A stretch of DNA of 37,266 nucleotides from the NCBI GenBank assembly GCA_031276485.1, contig JAISMY010000047.1, positions 1 to 37,266 of the forward strand, read 5' to 3'. This DNA is from Desulfovibrio sp. Lineage in GTDB: Bacteria > Desulfobacterota > Desulfovibrionia > Desulfovibrionales > Desulfovibrionaceae. Under the pieces are notes generated by a model, which saw nothing but the letters and a program-made list of their open reading frames with translations, had not been told where the DNA came from and ran no database searches. A program made the position numbers and the translations under genes. Shown piece after piece: positions 29,235 through 37,266 of the stretch (positions are counted from its first letter, which is position 1; each line of letters opens with the position of its first letter).

Positions 29235-30987
29235 GGACGCCCCCCTTTGTCCGGATCTGAAAACCGCGTCCGTGCGCATCGCCGGTTTCCGGCGGGACAT
29301 CCCGGCTTTGCCCGGAGTCCGCGCGCTGTTCCCCGGCAGGCTGCGCGGCCCCGGCGTCCCTGTCCAGCAGCGCTTCCACCCAGCGCTCCAGTCTGTTGGC
29401 GCGGGAGCCTTTGAAGAGTACCAGAGCAGGCCCCATTGCCTCCATGCGCGCGGCAAAATCTTCGCGGCGCGCGGGCAATTCCTCAAGGAGTCCCGGCATT
29501 CCGCCCCGCTCAAGCCCACGGCGCACGCAAGCAGCCTGCCCCCCAGTCCAGAAAACGGCAAAGGGCCGTGTCGCGGCGACAATTTCCCCCAGTGTTTCAT
29601 GAGCGGCCGGGCTATCTGCGCCCAGTTCAAGCATTTCACCGAGGACCGGCACAAAGGGCAGACCGCTCCCGAGCGCCGCGGCGGCCGCCGCCGGGATGAC
29701 GCGTCCGGCCGAGAGCGGGTTGGCGTTGTAACTGTCGTCCACAAGGGTGTAGCGGCCGCGTCCGGGGATGAATACATGCCGCACGGCGCAGCGCTGCGCG
29801 GGCGTTTCCGCCGCGGCCAGACCCCGGCCTATCTCGTCCGGATCGAGCCCGAGGCCGAGGGCGACCGCCGCGACCGCCGCCGTGTTCTCCGTCCCGAAAG
29901 CCCCTCCGCAGGTGTCGAAGAAGGGCGCTTCGCAAATGAATTCCACGCCGTCCGCGCGCACCGCGTATCTGCCGCGCAAGCTTCCGGCCCGGCTCCCGGA
30001 GCGCGTTGACGCGCCGCGGCCCGCCGGTCCGAGCCGGCCGGCCGGGCCTGCAAGGCTTTCCGACCCCGCGCCGCCCGCATGTCCCGCGCGCGCCTCCGTT
30101 CCCATTCCGCCCGCCTGCCCTGTCTGTTCCGCCGGTCCGAGCCGGCGCGCCCGGCACCAGGCTTCCGCGTCACGCGCGGAAAAACGCAGGCAGCGTATAT
30201 TCAGGGCGGCAAATACCCCGGCGCGGGCGGCGCATTCCCGGTCCAGTTCCGGGTAATCGGCGGAAACGAAAGCCGTTCCGCCGGGCTTAATGAAATCAAG
30301 GAGTCGCGCCTTTTCCGCCGCCGCGCCGCCTTTGCCCAAACCTTCGGAGTGTCCGGGGCCGACGTTCAGGATAAGGGCCGCATCGGGACGCAGCGTTCGG
30401 GCCAGTTCCTCCATGTCCCCGACTCTGCTCACGCCCGCTTCCATCACCCAAAAGCGCGCATCGGGGGCCGCGTTGAGCATGCTCAGGGGCAAGCCTATGC
30501 CGTTGTTGAGATTCATGGGATTGCGCTCGGTGCGGCCGCGTTCTCCCAGCACTCCGGCCAACGCTTCCTTGACCGTGGTCTTGCCCGCCGTACCCGTCAG
30601 CCCGACGACCGTTGCCGAAGCGCTTTCGCGATGTCCGGCGGCCAGGCGGAGCAGGGCTTCTTCAACAGTATCCACAAGGAAGACCGGAGGCAGATCCGGA
30701 CCGGAGGCGGCGTCTCTGGCTCCGGTCGGAAAGGGGTCGCGCAGGGCGACAACGGCGCCCGCCCCGGCGGCCGCAGCAGCAATGGCAAAATCATGCCCGT
30801 CGACTCTCCCGCCCTTGATGCAGAAAAAAATATTCCCCGCCGCGACCCGGCGGCTGTCCGTTGCGGCTCCTGTAAAGGCTCCGGCGGCGTCCGCATACGC
30901 CGAAGCGTCATTGCGCCGCACACCGGGCAGGATGCGTTCCGGGGCGCATTGCAGCGCCGCCGCCGTTTCCGCAAAATTCAGCCGCAT
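29224..30987 (-). CDS. murF: UDP-N-acetylmuramoyl-tripeptide--D-alanyl-D-alanine ligase (587 aa, with Ala/Gly-rich insertion)
   Basis: [49 protein letters not shown]. Confidence 0.95.
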   Translation of the reverse strand: MRLNFAETAAALQCAPERILPGVRRNDASAYADAAGAFTGAATDSRRVAAGNIFFCIKGGRVDGHDFAIAAAAAGAGAVVALRDPFPTGARDAASGPDLPPVFLVDTVEEALLRLAAGHRESASATVVGLTGTAGKTTVKEALAGVLGERGRTERNPMNLNNGIGLPLSMLNAAPDARFWVMEAGVSRVGDMEELARTLRPDAALILNVGPGHSEGLGKGGAAAEKARLLDFIKPGGTAFVSADYPELDRECAARAGVFAALNIRCLRFSARDAEAWCRARRLGPAEQTGQAGGMGTEARAGHAGGAGSESLAGPAGRLGPAGRGASTRSGSRAGSLRGRYAVRADGVEFICEAPFFDTCGGAFGTENTAAVAAVALGLGLDPDEIGRGLAAAETPAQRCAVRHVFIPGRGRYTLVDDSYNANPLSAGRVIPAAAAAALGSGLPFVPVLGEMLELGADSPAAHETLGEIVAATRPFAVFWTGGQAACVRRGLERGGMPGLLEELPARREDFAARMEAMGPALVLFKGSRANRLERWVEALLDRDAGAAQPAGEQRADSGQSRDVPPETGDAHGRGFQIRTKGGVRVL

Positions 30988-31000
30988 CGCGCCGCCTCCG
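30955..31000. repeat. murE/murF junction repeat, copy 2 (at the true murF start)
   Basis: Minus strand CGGAGGCGGCGCGATGcGgCTGAATTTTgCGGAAACgGCGGCGGCG. Confidence 0.85.
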
Positions 31001-31151
31001 AAGGTCCGCGCCTGCCGGGCCGGCGTTGCGATGAGGTGGTCCGGGGAAAATCATTTCCCCCGGAGGGTCCAGGGCGGAGTCCCGGCCGCCGGAGGCGCGC
31101 GCAATCAACAGCGGAATACGCCGCCGCAGTTTCCGTAAAATTCAGTCTCAT
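30978..31151 (-). CDS. 57-codon bridging ORF between murE and murF (MRLNFTETAAAYSAVDCARLRRPG...SEAARCG*)
   Basis: ATG overlaps the murE stop (ATGA); TGA lies inside murF codons 3-4 (ATGCGGCTGA); N-terminus copies Mur[12 protein letters not shown]. Confidence 0.4.
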   Translation of the reverse strand: MRLNFTETAAAYSAVDCARLRRPGLRPGPSGGNDFPRTTSSQRRPGRRGPSEAARCG

Positions 31152-31164
31152 CGCGCCGCCTCCG
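31119..31164. repeat. murE/murF junction repeat, copy 1 (at the murE stop)
   Basis: Minus strand CGGAGGCGGCGCGATGaGaCTGAATTTTaCGGAAACtGCGGCGGCG; 4 mismatches in 46 nt versus copy 2. Confidence 0.85.
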
Positions 31165-32719
31165 CAAGTACCGCCCTGTCGCTGAACGGATATTTCACTC
31201 CCCGGATCAACTGATAGGGTTCATGTCCCTTGCCCGCCACAAGCAGGGCATCGTTGCGCCCGAGCAGGTCCAGGGCCAGGATCACGGCCTTTTTACGATC
31301 CGCTTCGCGTATGACCCGCGGGCATCCGGCCAGGCCGGGCAGGACATCGTCCATGACGGCCTCCGGATCCTCGTCGCGCGGGTTGTCGGAGGTCAGGACG
31401 GCGACGTCCGACAGGGCGGCCACGGCCGCGCCCATCAGCGGACGCTTGGTGCGGTCCCGGTTGCCGCCGCAGCCGAACACGGTCACGACGCGGGCGAAAC
31501 CGGCGGCGCGCAAGGCGCTCAACACCTTGGTCAGGGCATCTGGGGTGTGCGCGTAGTCGACGAAAAGATGCAGGGCGCGCCCGTTGGGCACGCGTTCAAG
31601 CCTGCCCGGCGCCCCCGTAAAGGCGGACAGCGCGGCGAACTCCTTCGCCGTCATGCCCATGGCCAGACCCGCGGCCTGCGCCGCAAGGAGGTTCATTGCG
31701 TTGAAGTCGCCGACCAGGGGCGAACTCAGCGTCCATTCGCGGCCCGCATGCCGCACGGACAGCAGCAGCCCCTCCCGGTTCATGGACAGAACGCGCCCGC
31801 GCAGCAGGTTCTCGTCCGGCCTTCCGGTCGTGTTTTCTCCCAGGCCGAAACCCAGGGCATCGGGAAAGGAGTCGAGCAGCCTGCGGCCGTAGGGGTCGTC
31901 AGCGTTCGCCGCCTTCCGTTTATCCGCGGACGGCGTGCCGCCGCGCTCCGGAGGCAGAAACAGCTTCTCTTTGGCCAGGAAATAGTCCTCCATATCCGCG
32001 TGGTAATCCAGGTGATCCTGGGTAAGGTTGGTCAGCAGGGCCGTCGTGAAAGGCACGCCCGCAACGCGTTGCTGGTCCAGCGCGTGCGAGGAAACTTCCA
32101 TAAGGGCATAGCGCACGCCGGCGTCGCGCATGCGCGCCAGCATGGAATGCAGGGTAAGGCAGTCCGGCGTGGTCAGGGATGATTCCTCCTCGTACCCCGG
32201 CCAGCGCCTGCTTATCGTGCCGATGACGCCCACTGCGCAGCCCTGTGCGCGCAGCAGACATTCCAGCAGCAGGCTGGTCGTGGTCTTGCCGTTGGTGCCG
32301 GTTATGCCGACGACTTCCGGGCACTGCCTGTCCGTGTCGTAAAGGGCGCAGGCCAGGCGGCCGAGCGCCGCGCGCGGATCGGCGGCAAGGACCACGGCCG
32401 GCGGCGCGCCGGCGCTTTGTCCTGTGCGGCGCGGGACGGACGCCGCCGGATTTGCCTGCAACGCGCCGTGTTCCGCCGCGCAATGTTCAAGCAACGTGAG
32501 ATGTTCCGGCGCGCAGAGGATCGCTGAAGGTCCGGCAGGCAGCGCTTCGGCCAGAAAACGCTCCCCGCCGGGACTGCTTCGGGCTTTGTCTGAAGGCAGA
32601 GCCGGAGGCAGCACCGCGTACACGCAACCCGCAACGGCGTCCGCCGAATGCGCGACGACCGGGATACGCTCCCGCCGCACGCGCTCGCACAGCGCATCAA
32701 GGGAAATCTCTACAGTCAT
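31148..32719 (-). CDS. murE: UDP-N-acetylmuramoyl-tripeptide synthetase, meso-DAP type
   Basis: GITGTNGKTTTSLLLE, TNLTQDHLDYHADMEDY, DNPR motif (SDNPRDEDPEAV). Confidence 0.95.
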   Translation of the reverse strand: MTVEISLDALCERVRRERIPVVAHSADAVAGCVYAVLPPALPSDKARSSPGGERFLAEALPAGPSAILCAPEHLTLLEHCAAEHGALQANPAASVPRRTGQSAGAPPAVVLAADPRAALGRLACALYDTDRQCPEVVGITGTNGKTTTSLLLECLLRAQGCAVGVIGTISRRWPGYEEESSLTTPDCLTLHSMLARMRDAGVRYALMEVSSHALDQQRVAGVPFTTALLTNLTQDHLDYHADMEDYFLAKEKLFLPPERGGTPSADKRKAANADDPYGRRLLDSFPDALGFGLGENTTGRPDENLLRGRVLSMNREGLLLSVRHAGREWTLSSPLVGDFNAMNLLAAQAAGLAMGMTAKEFAALSAFTGAPGRLERVPNGRALHLFVDYAHTPDALTKVLSALRAAGFARVVTVFGCGGNRDRTKRPLMGAAVAALSDVAVLTSDNPRDEDPEAVMDDVLPGLAGCPRVIREADRKKAVILALDLLGRNDALLVAGKGHEPYQLIRGVKYPFSDRAVLAEAAR

Positions 32720-35106
32720 GAACGTTGCCGCTCCTTGCCCGGCACCGGGGGTTGGGCCTGGGGCTGCGCCGAAGGTTGTGTCCGGGGCTGCAGCAGCGGC
32801 TGCGTCCGGGATCGGGCCTGGGGCTGCGCCAAAGGTTGTGCCGGGGCTTGGGGCTGCGTCCGGGATTGGGCCTGGGGCTGCGCCGAAGGTTGTGCCGGGG
32901 GTTGCGGAGGGGCCTGGGGCTGTACCGAGGGCTGCGTACGGGATTGGGCCTGTTCGGACGTATCACGCTTTTTGGTTCCGCGCGCGTTTTTCGCAGCGGC
33001 CCCGGCTTTTCCGCCCGCGGCGCGGCGCGCGACGTTTCCGGAAGAAACCGCCTGCAGCGGCGGAGCTTCGTCCGAAGGCAAAATACCGTGGTAGGCCATG
33101 GTGTTCATGGCCACATGGCGGAAGACGGGAGCGGCGACCACGCCGCCGTACTGCGCCTTGGTCGGTTCATCCAGCAACACGCAGATGAGATAACGCGGGT
33201 TTTCAATGGGCAACATACCCACGAAGGAACCGACCCGCCCTTTGCCGTACTTGCCCGTTGCATCCGCCTTCTGCGAGGTGCCGGTCTTGCCGCCGACGAC
33301 CAGTCCGGGGATGCGCGCCTGTTTGCCGGTACCGCCTTCCTCTTCCACCACTTCGCGCAGCATGTTCCTGATTTCTTTCATGGTGGACGGAGAAAAAAGC
33401 AAATCAGCGGTGCGCGCCGCGCCGGCCGGGACGGCAAAGTTTACAGTCCGCGCCGTATCCTGCCCGGACGCCGCGTTGTAGGAAACCCGCGCCGTTTCCT
33501 GCGCGGACGCCGCGTTGCCCGAGGCGCGCTCCCGCTCGGTCCCGGCAGCGGCGTCAGAGGCGGGCCGCGGCTGATCCCGGCCGGTCACGGCTTTATCGGG
33601 CGGCGTTTCCGGGCCGTCGTCCATAAGCAGTTTCAGATCGCGTTTTACGCCGCCGCCCGCCAGCACGAGGTACGCCTTGGCCATTTGGGCGAGGGTGGCG
33701 GAAAAACTCTGCCCGAAGGAGGCCGTGGCCAAATCGATTTCTGCCCAGCGCCCGGCCGGACGCAGTATGCCCCTGGACTCGCCGGGCAGGGGCAGGCCCG
33801 TGCGTTCGCCGAAGCCCAAATTTTTCAGGTAGCGGTGGTATTTTTCCTTCCCCAGTTTCAATCCTATTTTCGCTGCGCCTATGTTGCTGGAAACATGCAG
33901 AATCTTTTCCACAGTCAGGTTCGCGTAGGGGTGAGTATCGTGCAGCATGAAACGTCCCAGCTTCCACATCCCCTTTTCGCAGTTGATCGTTGTGGAGGGC
34001 GTGACCACTTTTTCTTCAAGGGCGGAGGCTATGAGAAAACTTTTGATCGTCGAGCCCTGTTCCAGCATGTCCGTAGCGGGACGGTTGCGGCGCACGGCGG
34101 GGGGATAGGCATTGACGTTGTTGGGGTCGAAAAAGGGATACTGGGCCCAGGCCAGGATTTCTCCGGTCGGGACATCTACGACCAGGCAGCCTCCCCAGCG
34201 CGCGCCGAATTTTTCCACCTGTTCGGCCAGGGCTTCTTCAGCGAAGAACTGCACCTGCGTATCCAGGGTCAGACGAATGTCGCGCCCGCGCAGGTCCACG
34301 AGGTCCGCCGAACCCGGCATCGTCAGCCGTCTGCCGGCGGCGTCGCGTTCCACGGTCCTGGTGACGGCGCGTCCCGCAAGCTCATCGTCCAGGGATTTTT
34401 CCAGCCCTTCAATGCCCCGGTCGTCCGTGTCCACAAAGCCCAGCAACTGGCCGGCCGACTGCCTGTAGGGATAGATGCGCTCCGTCTCCTGCTCGATGTA
34501 GACGCCGGGCAACCTGAGGGCGCGCACGTTTTCAGCAGTCTGGAAATCCGCCTTGCGTTTGAGCCAGACGAACTGTTTTTCTCCGCTCAGGGCGTTCAGG
34601 ATTTTATCCGCGTTCATGTCCAGGGCGCCCGCGAGTTTCAGGGCGGTATCATTTTTGTCCGGTATGCGCGAGGGATCGGCGCGCACGGAGTCGCACTCCA
34701 GGCTCATGGCCAGGACGTTGCCGTTGCGGTCCGTGATTCTGCCGCGCATGCCGCGGACCGTTTCCCTGGCGGTGTGCTGTTTGCGCGCCATGGCTGCGTA
34801 TTCCGGGCCCATGACCATCTGCAGGTAGTAGGCCCTGGCCCAGAGCGCGCCCCAGATTGCCGTAAAAAAGGCGCCGATGGTCCAGATACGCACACGGCCC
34901 CAGTCCGTGCGGGACAGGAATCCCTGCCTCCGGCCTTCGGCCGGATGCGCCGCCGGAGCGGGGCAGGGGCGCCGGGCGACCGCCCGGCCGCCGGCCGACG
35001 CCGCACGCTCCCGCCATGTCCGGTTCGAGCGCCCCGACCGCGCCGTGCGCTCCACCCGCGGCGTCGGCCGGGCATCCCTTGTTGTGCGGCGTCTTAACAC
35101 GCTCAT
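32716..35106 (-). CDS. ftsI: Peptidoglycan D,D-transpeptidase FtsI/PBP3, with Pro/Gln-rich repeat tail
   Basis: RGRITDRNGNVLA, EQGSTIKSF (SxxK), SSN, GGKTGTSQK; single N-terminal TM. Confidence 0.95.
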   Translation of the reverse strand: MSVLRRRTTRDARPTPRVERTARSGRSNRTWRERAASAGGRAVARRPCPAPAAHPAEGRRQGFLSRTDWGRVRIWTIGAFFTAIWGALWARAYYLQMVMGPEYAAMARKQHTARETVRGMRGRITDRNGNVLAMSLECDSVRADPSRIPDKNDTALKLAGALDMNADKILNALSGEKQFVWLKRKADFQTAENVRALRLPGVYIEQETERIYPYRQSAGQLLGFVDTDDRGIEGLEKSLDDELAGRAVTRTVERDAAGRRLTMPGSADLVDLRGRDIRLTLDTQVQFFAEEALAEQVEKFGARWGGCLVVDVPTGEILAWAQYPFFDPNNVNAYPPAVRRNRPATDMLEQGSTIKSFLIASALEEKVVTPSTTINCEKGMWKLGRFMLHDTHPYANLTVEKILHVSSNIGAAKIGLKLGKEKYHRYLKNLGFGERTGLPLPGESRGILRPAGRWAEIDLATASFGQSFSATLAQMAKAYLVLAGGGVKRDLKLLMDDGPETPPDKAVTGRDQPRPASDAAAGTERERASGNAASAQETARVSYNAASGQDTARTVNFAVPAGAARTADLLFSPSTMKEIRNMLREVVEEEGGTGKQARIPGLVVGGKTGTSQKADATGKYGKGRVGSFVGMLPIENPRYLICVLLDEPTKAQYGGVVAAPVFRHVAMNTMAYHGILPSDEAPPLQAVSSGNVARRAAGGKAGAAAKNARGTKKRDTSEQAQSRTQPSVQPQAPPQPPAQPSAQPQAQSRTQPQAPAQPLAQPQARSRTQPLLQPRTQPSAQPQAQPPVPGKERQRS

Positions 35107-35456
35107 TCTCCTGCGGCCTTATCAGGCGGCTGACCCGCTTCCATTCTGCGGATGCGTCCCGGTTTGGCCGGCCCGAGTCCCAGAGCTTCCGCTTTTTTAC
35201 CCAGTTCGTGCGGCGACAGCAGGTGTTCGCGTTCTGCCTTCAGCTTGGCGCCGAGATCAAGAGCCTGTTCCAGTTCCCGTTGCAGGTTGCGCGCCCGGTA
35301 GGCGAACTTGGTGCGCTCAATGTTCAGCCAGACCAGCGACAGAGCCAGAGCCGCCAGAAAAGCCGTTGAGAGTACCAGGGGCAACACCGGCCCGCGTTCC
35401 CTGTTCCGGCCGGCCTCTGCCTCCTGTTTCGCGTCAGGCACCGGGCAGTTCCGCAA
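35103..35456 (-). CDS. ftsL: Cell division protein FtsL
   Basis: Small single-TM coiled-coil protein between rsmH and ftsI. Confidence 0.8.
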   Translation of the reverse strand: MRNCPVPDAKQEAEAGRNRERGPVLPLVLSTAFLAALALSLVWLNIERTKFAYRARNLQRELEQALDLGAKLKAEREHLLSPHELGKKAEALGLGPAKPGRIRRMEAGQPPDKAAGE

Positions 35457-36474
35457 CGCGCAGCCGCGCGCTTGCCGCCCTGCGGTTCGCCGCCCTTTCC
35501 GCCGCGCCGGGGCGCACGGGTTTGGCGGTCAGGATACGCAGCGTTGCCTCGCGCGCGCATGCGCTGTCCGGCACGTTGCGCGGATAGTCGCATTTGGCCG
35601 CCTGCTCCCGAAAAAAATGTTTGACGGCGCGGTCTTCCAGAGAATGGAAGGCAATGACCAGCAGGCGCCCTCCGGGGCGCAACAGGCCGGTCGCGGCGCG
35701 CAAAAAACGCCGCAGTTCGTCGATCTCGTCGTTGACGGTCATGCGCAGGGCCTGGAAGGTACGCACGGCCGGATGCCTGCGCGCCGCCGCCCGCCTGCCG
35801 GGCGGATACGCCCCGGCCACAACGCCCGCGAGGTCGCGGGCGCTTCGAATGCGTCCTTTATCGCGCGCCGCGCTTATGGCCCCGGCGATGCGCCCGGCCA
35901 GAGGATCTTCGCCGCAGTTCCTGATGATTCCGCGCAAATCCTGCGTTGACAGGCTGTTGATCAGATCGGCGGCGCTTTTACCCCGGCTCCGGTCCATGCG
36001 CATGTCCGGCGGAGCATCGGCCTGCATGCTGAAACCCCGCTCGGGGCAGTCGAGCTGCAGGGACGACACCCCGAGGTCGGCCAGGACGAAATCCGCTCCC
36101 TCCCATCCCAGGCCGGCCAGGACGCCGGCGCATTCGGAAAATAGATTGTGCCGGAAATGCACGGCGGGCGAGAAGTCTTCCAGCCGTATTTGCGCCAGAG
36201 CCAGGGATTCGGCATCGCGGTCTATGCCCAGCACCTGCACGTCGGGCACGCCCGCCGCGCGCGCCTTGCGCAGCAGGGCTTCGCTGTGTCCGCCGAGGCC
36301 GAGGGTGGCATCCAGGCAACGAAAGCCCGGCGCAGGCTCGAAAAAGGACAGAACCTCCTCGGTCAGCACGGGCAGGTGCATGCCTGCCGTGCGGACGGCC
36401 CGCGTCGCGTTGTTCCGTTCCCCGGCGTTGCCCTCATCCGTCATGCTCCGCATGGTGTTCTCCCGATTGGGCAC
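35434..36474 (-). CDS. rsmH: 16S rRNA (cytosine1402-N4)-methyltransferase
   Basis: HLPVLTEEVL, LDATLGLGGHSEALL, VLADLGVSSLQLD, FHSLEDRAVKHFF. Confidence 0.95.
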   Translation of the reverse strand: MPNRENTMRSMTDEGNAGERNNATRAVRTAGMHLPVLTEEVLSFFEPAPGFRCLDATLGLGGHSEALLRKARAAGVPDVQVLGIDRDAESLALAQIRLEDFSPAVHFRHNLFSECAGVLAGLGWEGADFVLADLGVSSLQLDCPERGFSMQADAPPDMRMDRSRGKSAADLINSLSTQDLRGIIRNCGEDPLAGRIAGAISAARDKGRIRSARDLAGVVAGAYPPGRRAAARRHPAVRTFQALRMTVNDEIDELRRFLRAATGLLRPGGRLLVIAFHSLEDRAVKHFFREQAAKCDYPRNVPDSACAREATLRILTAKPVRPGAAERAANRRAASARLRVAELPGA

Positions 36475-36514
36475 GCTCTCGCGGTCGCCGGGGCATTTCC
36501 GCAGAGAAAACGCC

Positions 36515-36964
36515 CTAAAATACGAAATCTATGCCTGTTTCCGCCATTTCCGCGGCAACGCCGGTGAAATCGCGGTTCATTGCCGCTTCGAGGCGGGCCG
36601 GTTCCCATATTTCGAAGCGCGGTCCCTGACCCACGAGCACGGCGTCGTTTTTAATATCCGAATAGCGCAGGTGGTCGCGGGACAGGAGGACGCGGCCCTG
36701 GGCGTCGACGCCCGTATCCCTGGCGCCGCCGATCACCAGCCTGCGAAAATCGCGCAGGGTTTCGGAACCGCCCTTGATGCGGTGCATGCCGTCCTCAAAC
36801 AGTTCCCAGTCCGGCAGAGGAAAGCCCACAATGCACCGGTCGTAGGTCGTGAGCACCACCCTGCCGCCGGGACTGCGGCTGAGAAGCGTCTCCCGAAATT
36901 CCGGAGGAAGCGTCATCCGCCCTTTGGGGTCAAGGCTGCGCAGGCTGCGTCCGCGAAAATACAT
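36515..36964 (-). CDS. mraZ: Transcriptional regulator MraZ (149 aa; track ORF extends to 37030)
   Basis: MYFRGRSLRSLDPKGRMTLPPEFRE and second AbrB-like repeat DAQGRVLLSRDHLRYSDI. Confidence 0.94.
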   Translation of the reverse strand: MYFRGRSLRSLDPKGRMTLPPEFRETLLSRSPGGRVVLTTYDRCIVGFPLPDWELFEDGMHRIKGGSETLRDFRRLVIGGARDTGVDAQGRVLLSRDHLRYSDIKNDAVLVGQGPRFEIWEPARLEAAMNRDFTGVAAEMAETGIDFVF

Positions 36965-37004
36965 GCCGGCTCCGGCGGTTGGGTTGAGAGGCGGTATCTG
37001 CCGT

Positions 37005-37044
37005 ATATTACCACCATCAACCACCATCAACCACCTTTTCCCAC
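37005..37044 (-). promoter_or_regulatory. Four 10-bp-phased MraZ boxes
   Basis: Minus strand GTGGGAAAAG GTGGTTGATG GTGGTTGATG GTGGTAATAT. Confidence 0.85.
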
Positions 37045-37072
37045 TTATTCGCTCTTTTCAGAGATCTGTCAA
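37044..37072 (-). promoter_or_regulatory. sigma70-type promoter of the dcw operon: TTGACA-17 nt-AATAAG
   Basis: -35 at 37072-37067, -10 at 37049-37044 (4/6 match), directly abutting the MraZ boxes. Confidence 0.7.
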
Positions 37073-37126
37073 GTCAAAAATCTCCGGTGTGGTATTCCGC
37101 GATCCACCACGCAAAAAAAAGAAAAA

Positions 37127-37193
37127 CCTCGTTGTGTTTGTTAAAACAAACAGATAGGATGAGTTTGTAAACGCCATTCTATCACCAACGAGG
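37127..37193. repeat. Nested inverted repeats upstream of the edge ORF
   Basis: CCTCGTTG (37127-37134)/CAACGAGG (37186-37193); GTTTGTT-AA-AACAAAC; GATAGgAT/ATtCTATC; GTTTGTAAAC. Confidence 0.7.
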
Positions 37194-37203
37194 TGAAAAC
37201 AGT

Positions 37204-37266
37204 ATGCCGAAGAACCTGCTCCCTTACAAGTACATGGAAGAAACAAAATCTTCCGGGTTGACCGGT
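37204..37266 (+). CDS. Truncated ORF at window edge, probable IS transposase N-terminus (MPKNLLPYKYMEETKSSGLTG...)
   Basis: SD-like GAGGTGA upstream; N-terminus reminiscent of IS1380-like transposases from memory; only 21 codons visible. Confidence 0.45.
   Translation, partial: MPKNLLPYKYMEETKSSGLTG

Noticed and set aside
32740-32960. CRISPR-like array suggested by periodic G-rich sequence
   Set aside because: Units are degenerate, have no unique spacers and stay in the ftsI frame: a coding minisatellite.
32725-35097. 790-aa plus-strand ORF antisense to ftsI
   Set aside because: Shadow ORF of a high-GC gene; Arg/Gly/His-rich translation with no family motifs, while the opposite strand is an unambiguous PBP3.

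Overview
High-GC window (roughly 60-65% G+C by eye), probably from a Desulfovibrio-like deltaproteobacterium: an adenylate kinase with a D. gigas-type metal motif and Desulfovibrio-like dcw gene order. Left part: adk (-), then a plus-strand four-gene cassette (1618-12482) encoding a single-module, fully reducing type I PKS with no thioesterase, an alpha-oxoamine synthase (AOS), a GNAT-family acyltransferase and a KDSR-like short-chain dehydrogenase. This is a coherent pathway for a polyketide-derived, N-acylated amino-alcohol (ceramide-like) lipid. It resembles the RkpA/G/H and WcbR/T/P capsule-lipid enzymes, but no capsule genes are visible here. Middle: a hairpin-rich, MITE-like intergenic region, rpmB, an orphan hypC, argD, dut, glgP. 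Right: an intact dcw cluster on the minus strand (mraZ-rsmH-ftsL-ftsI-murE-murF-mraY-murD-ftsW-murG-murC-murB-ftsQ-ftsA-ftsZ) with a -35/-10 promoter and four 10-bp-phased MraZ boxes. The only two gaps inside the otherwise overlapping mur block (murE/murF and mraY/murD) are each flanked by an imperfect duplication of the gene junction. Each gap contains a short ORF that begins at or near the upstream stop codon and ends overlapping the downstream start codon. The right edge carries what looks like the 5' end of an IS transposase. All calls come from reading the sequence and ORF track; no searches were run.
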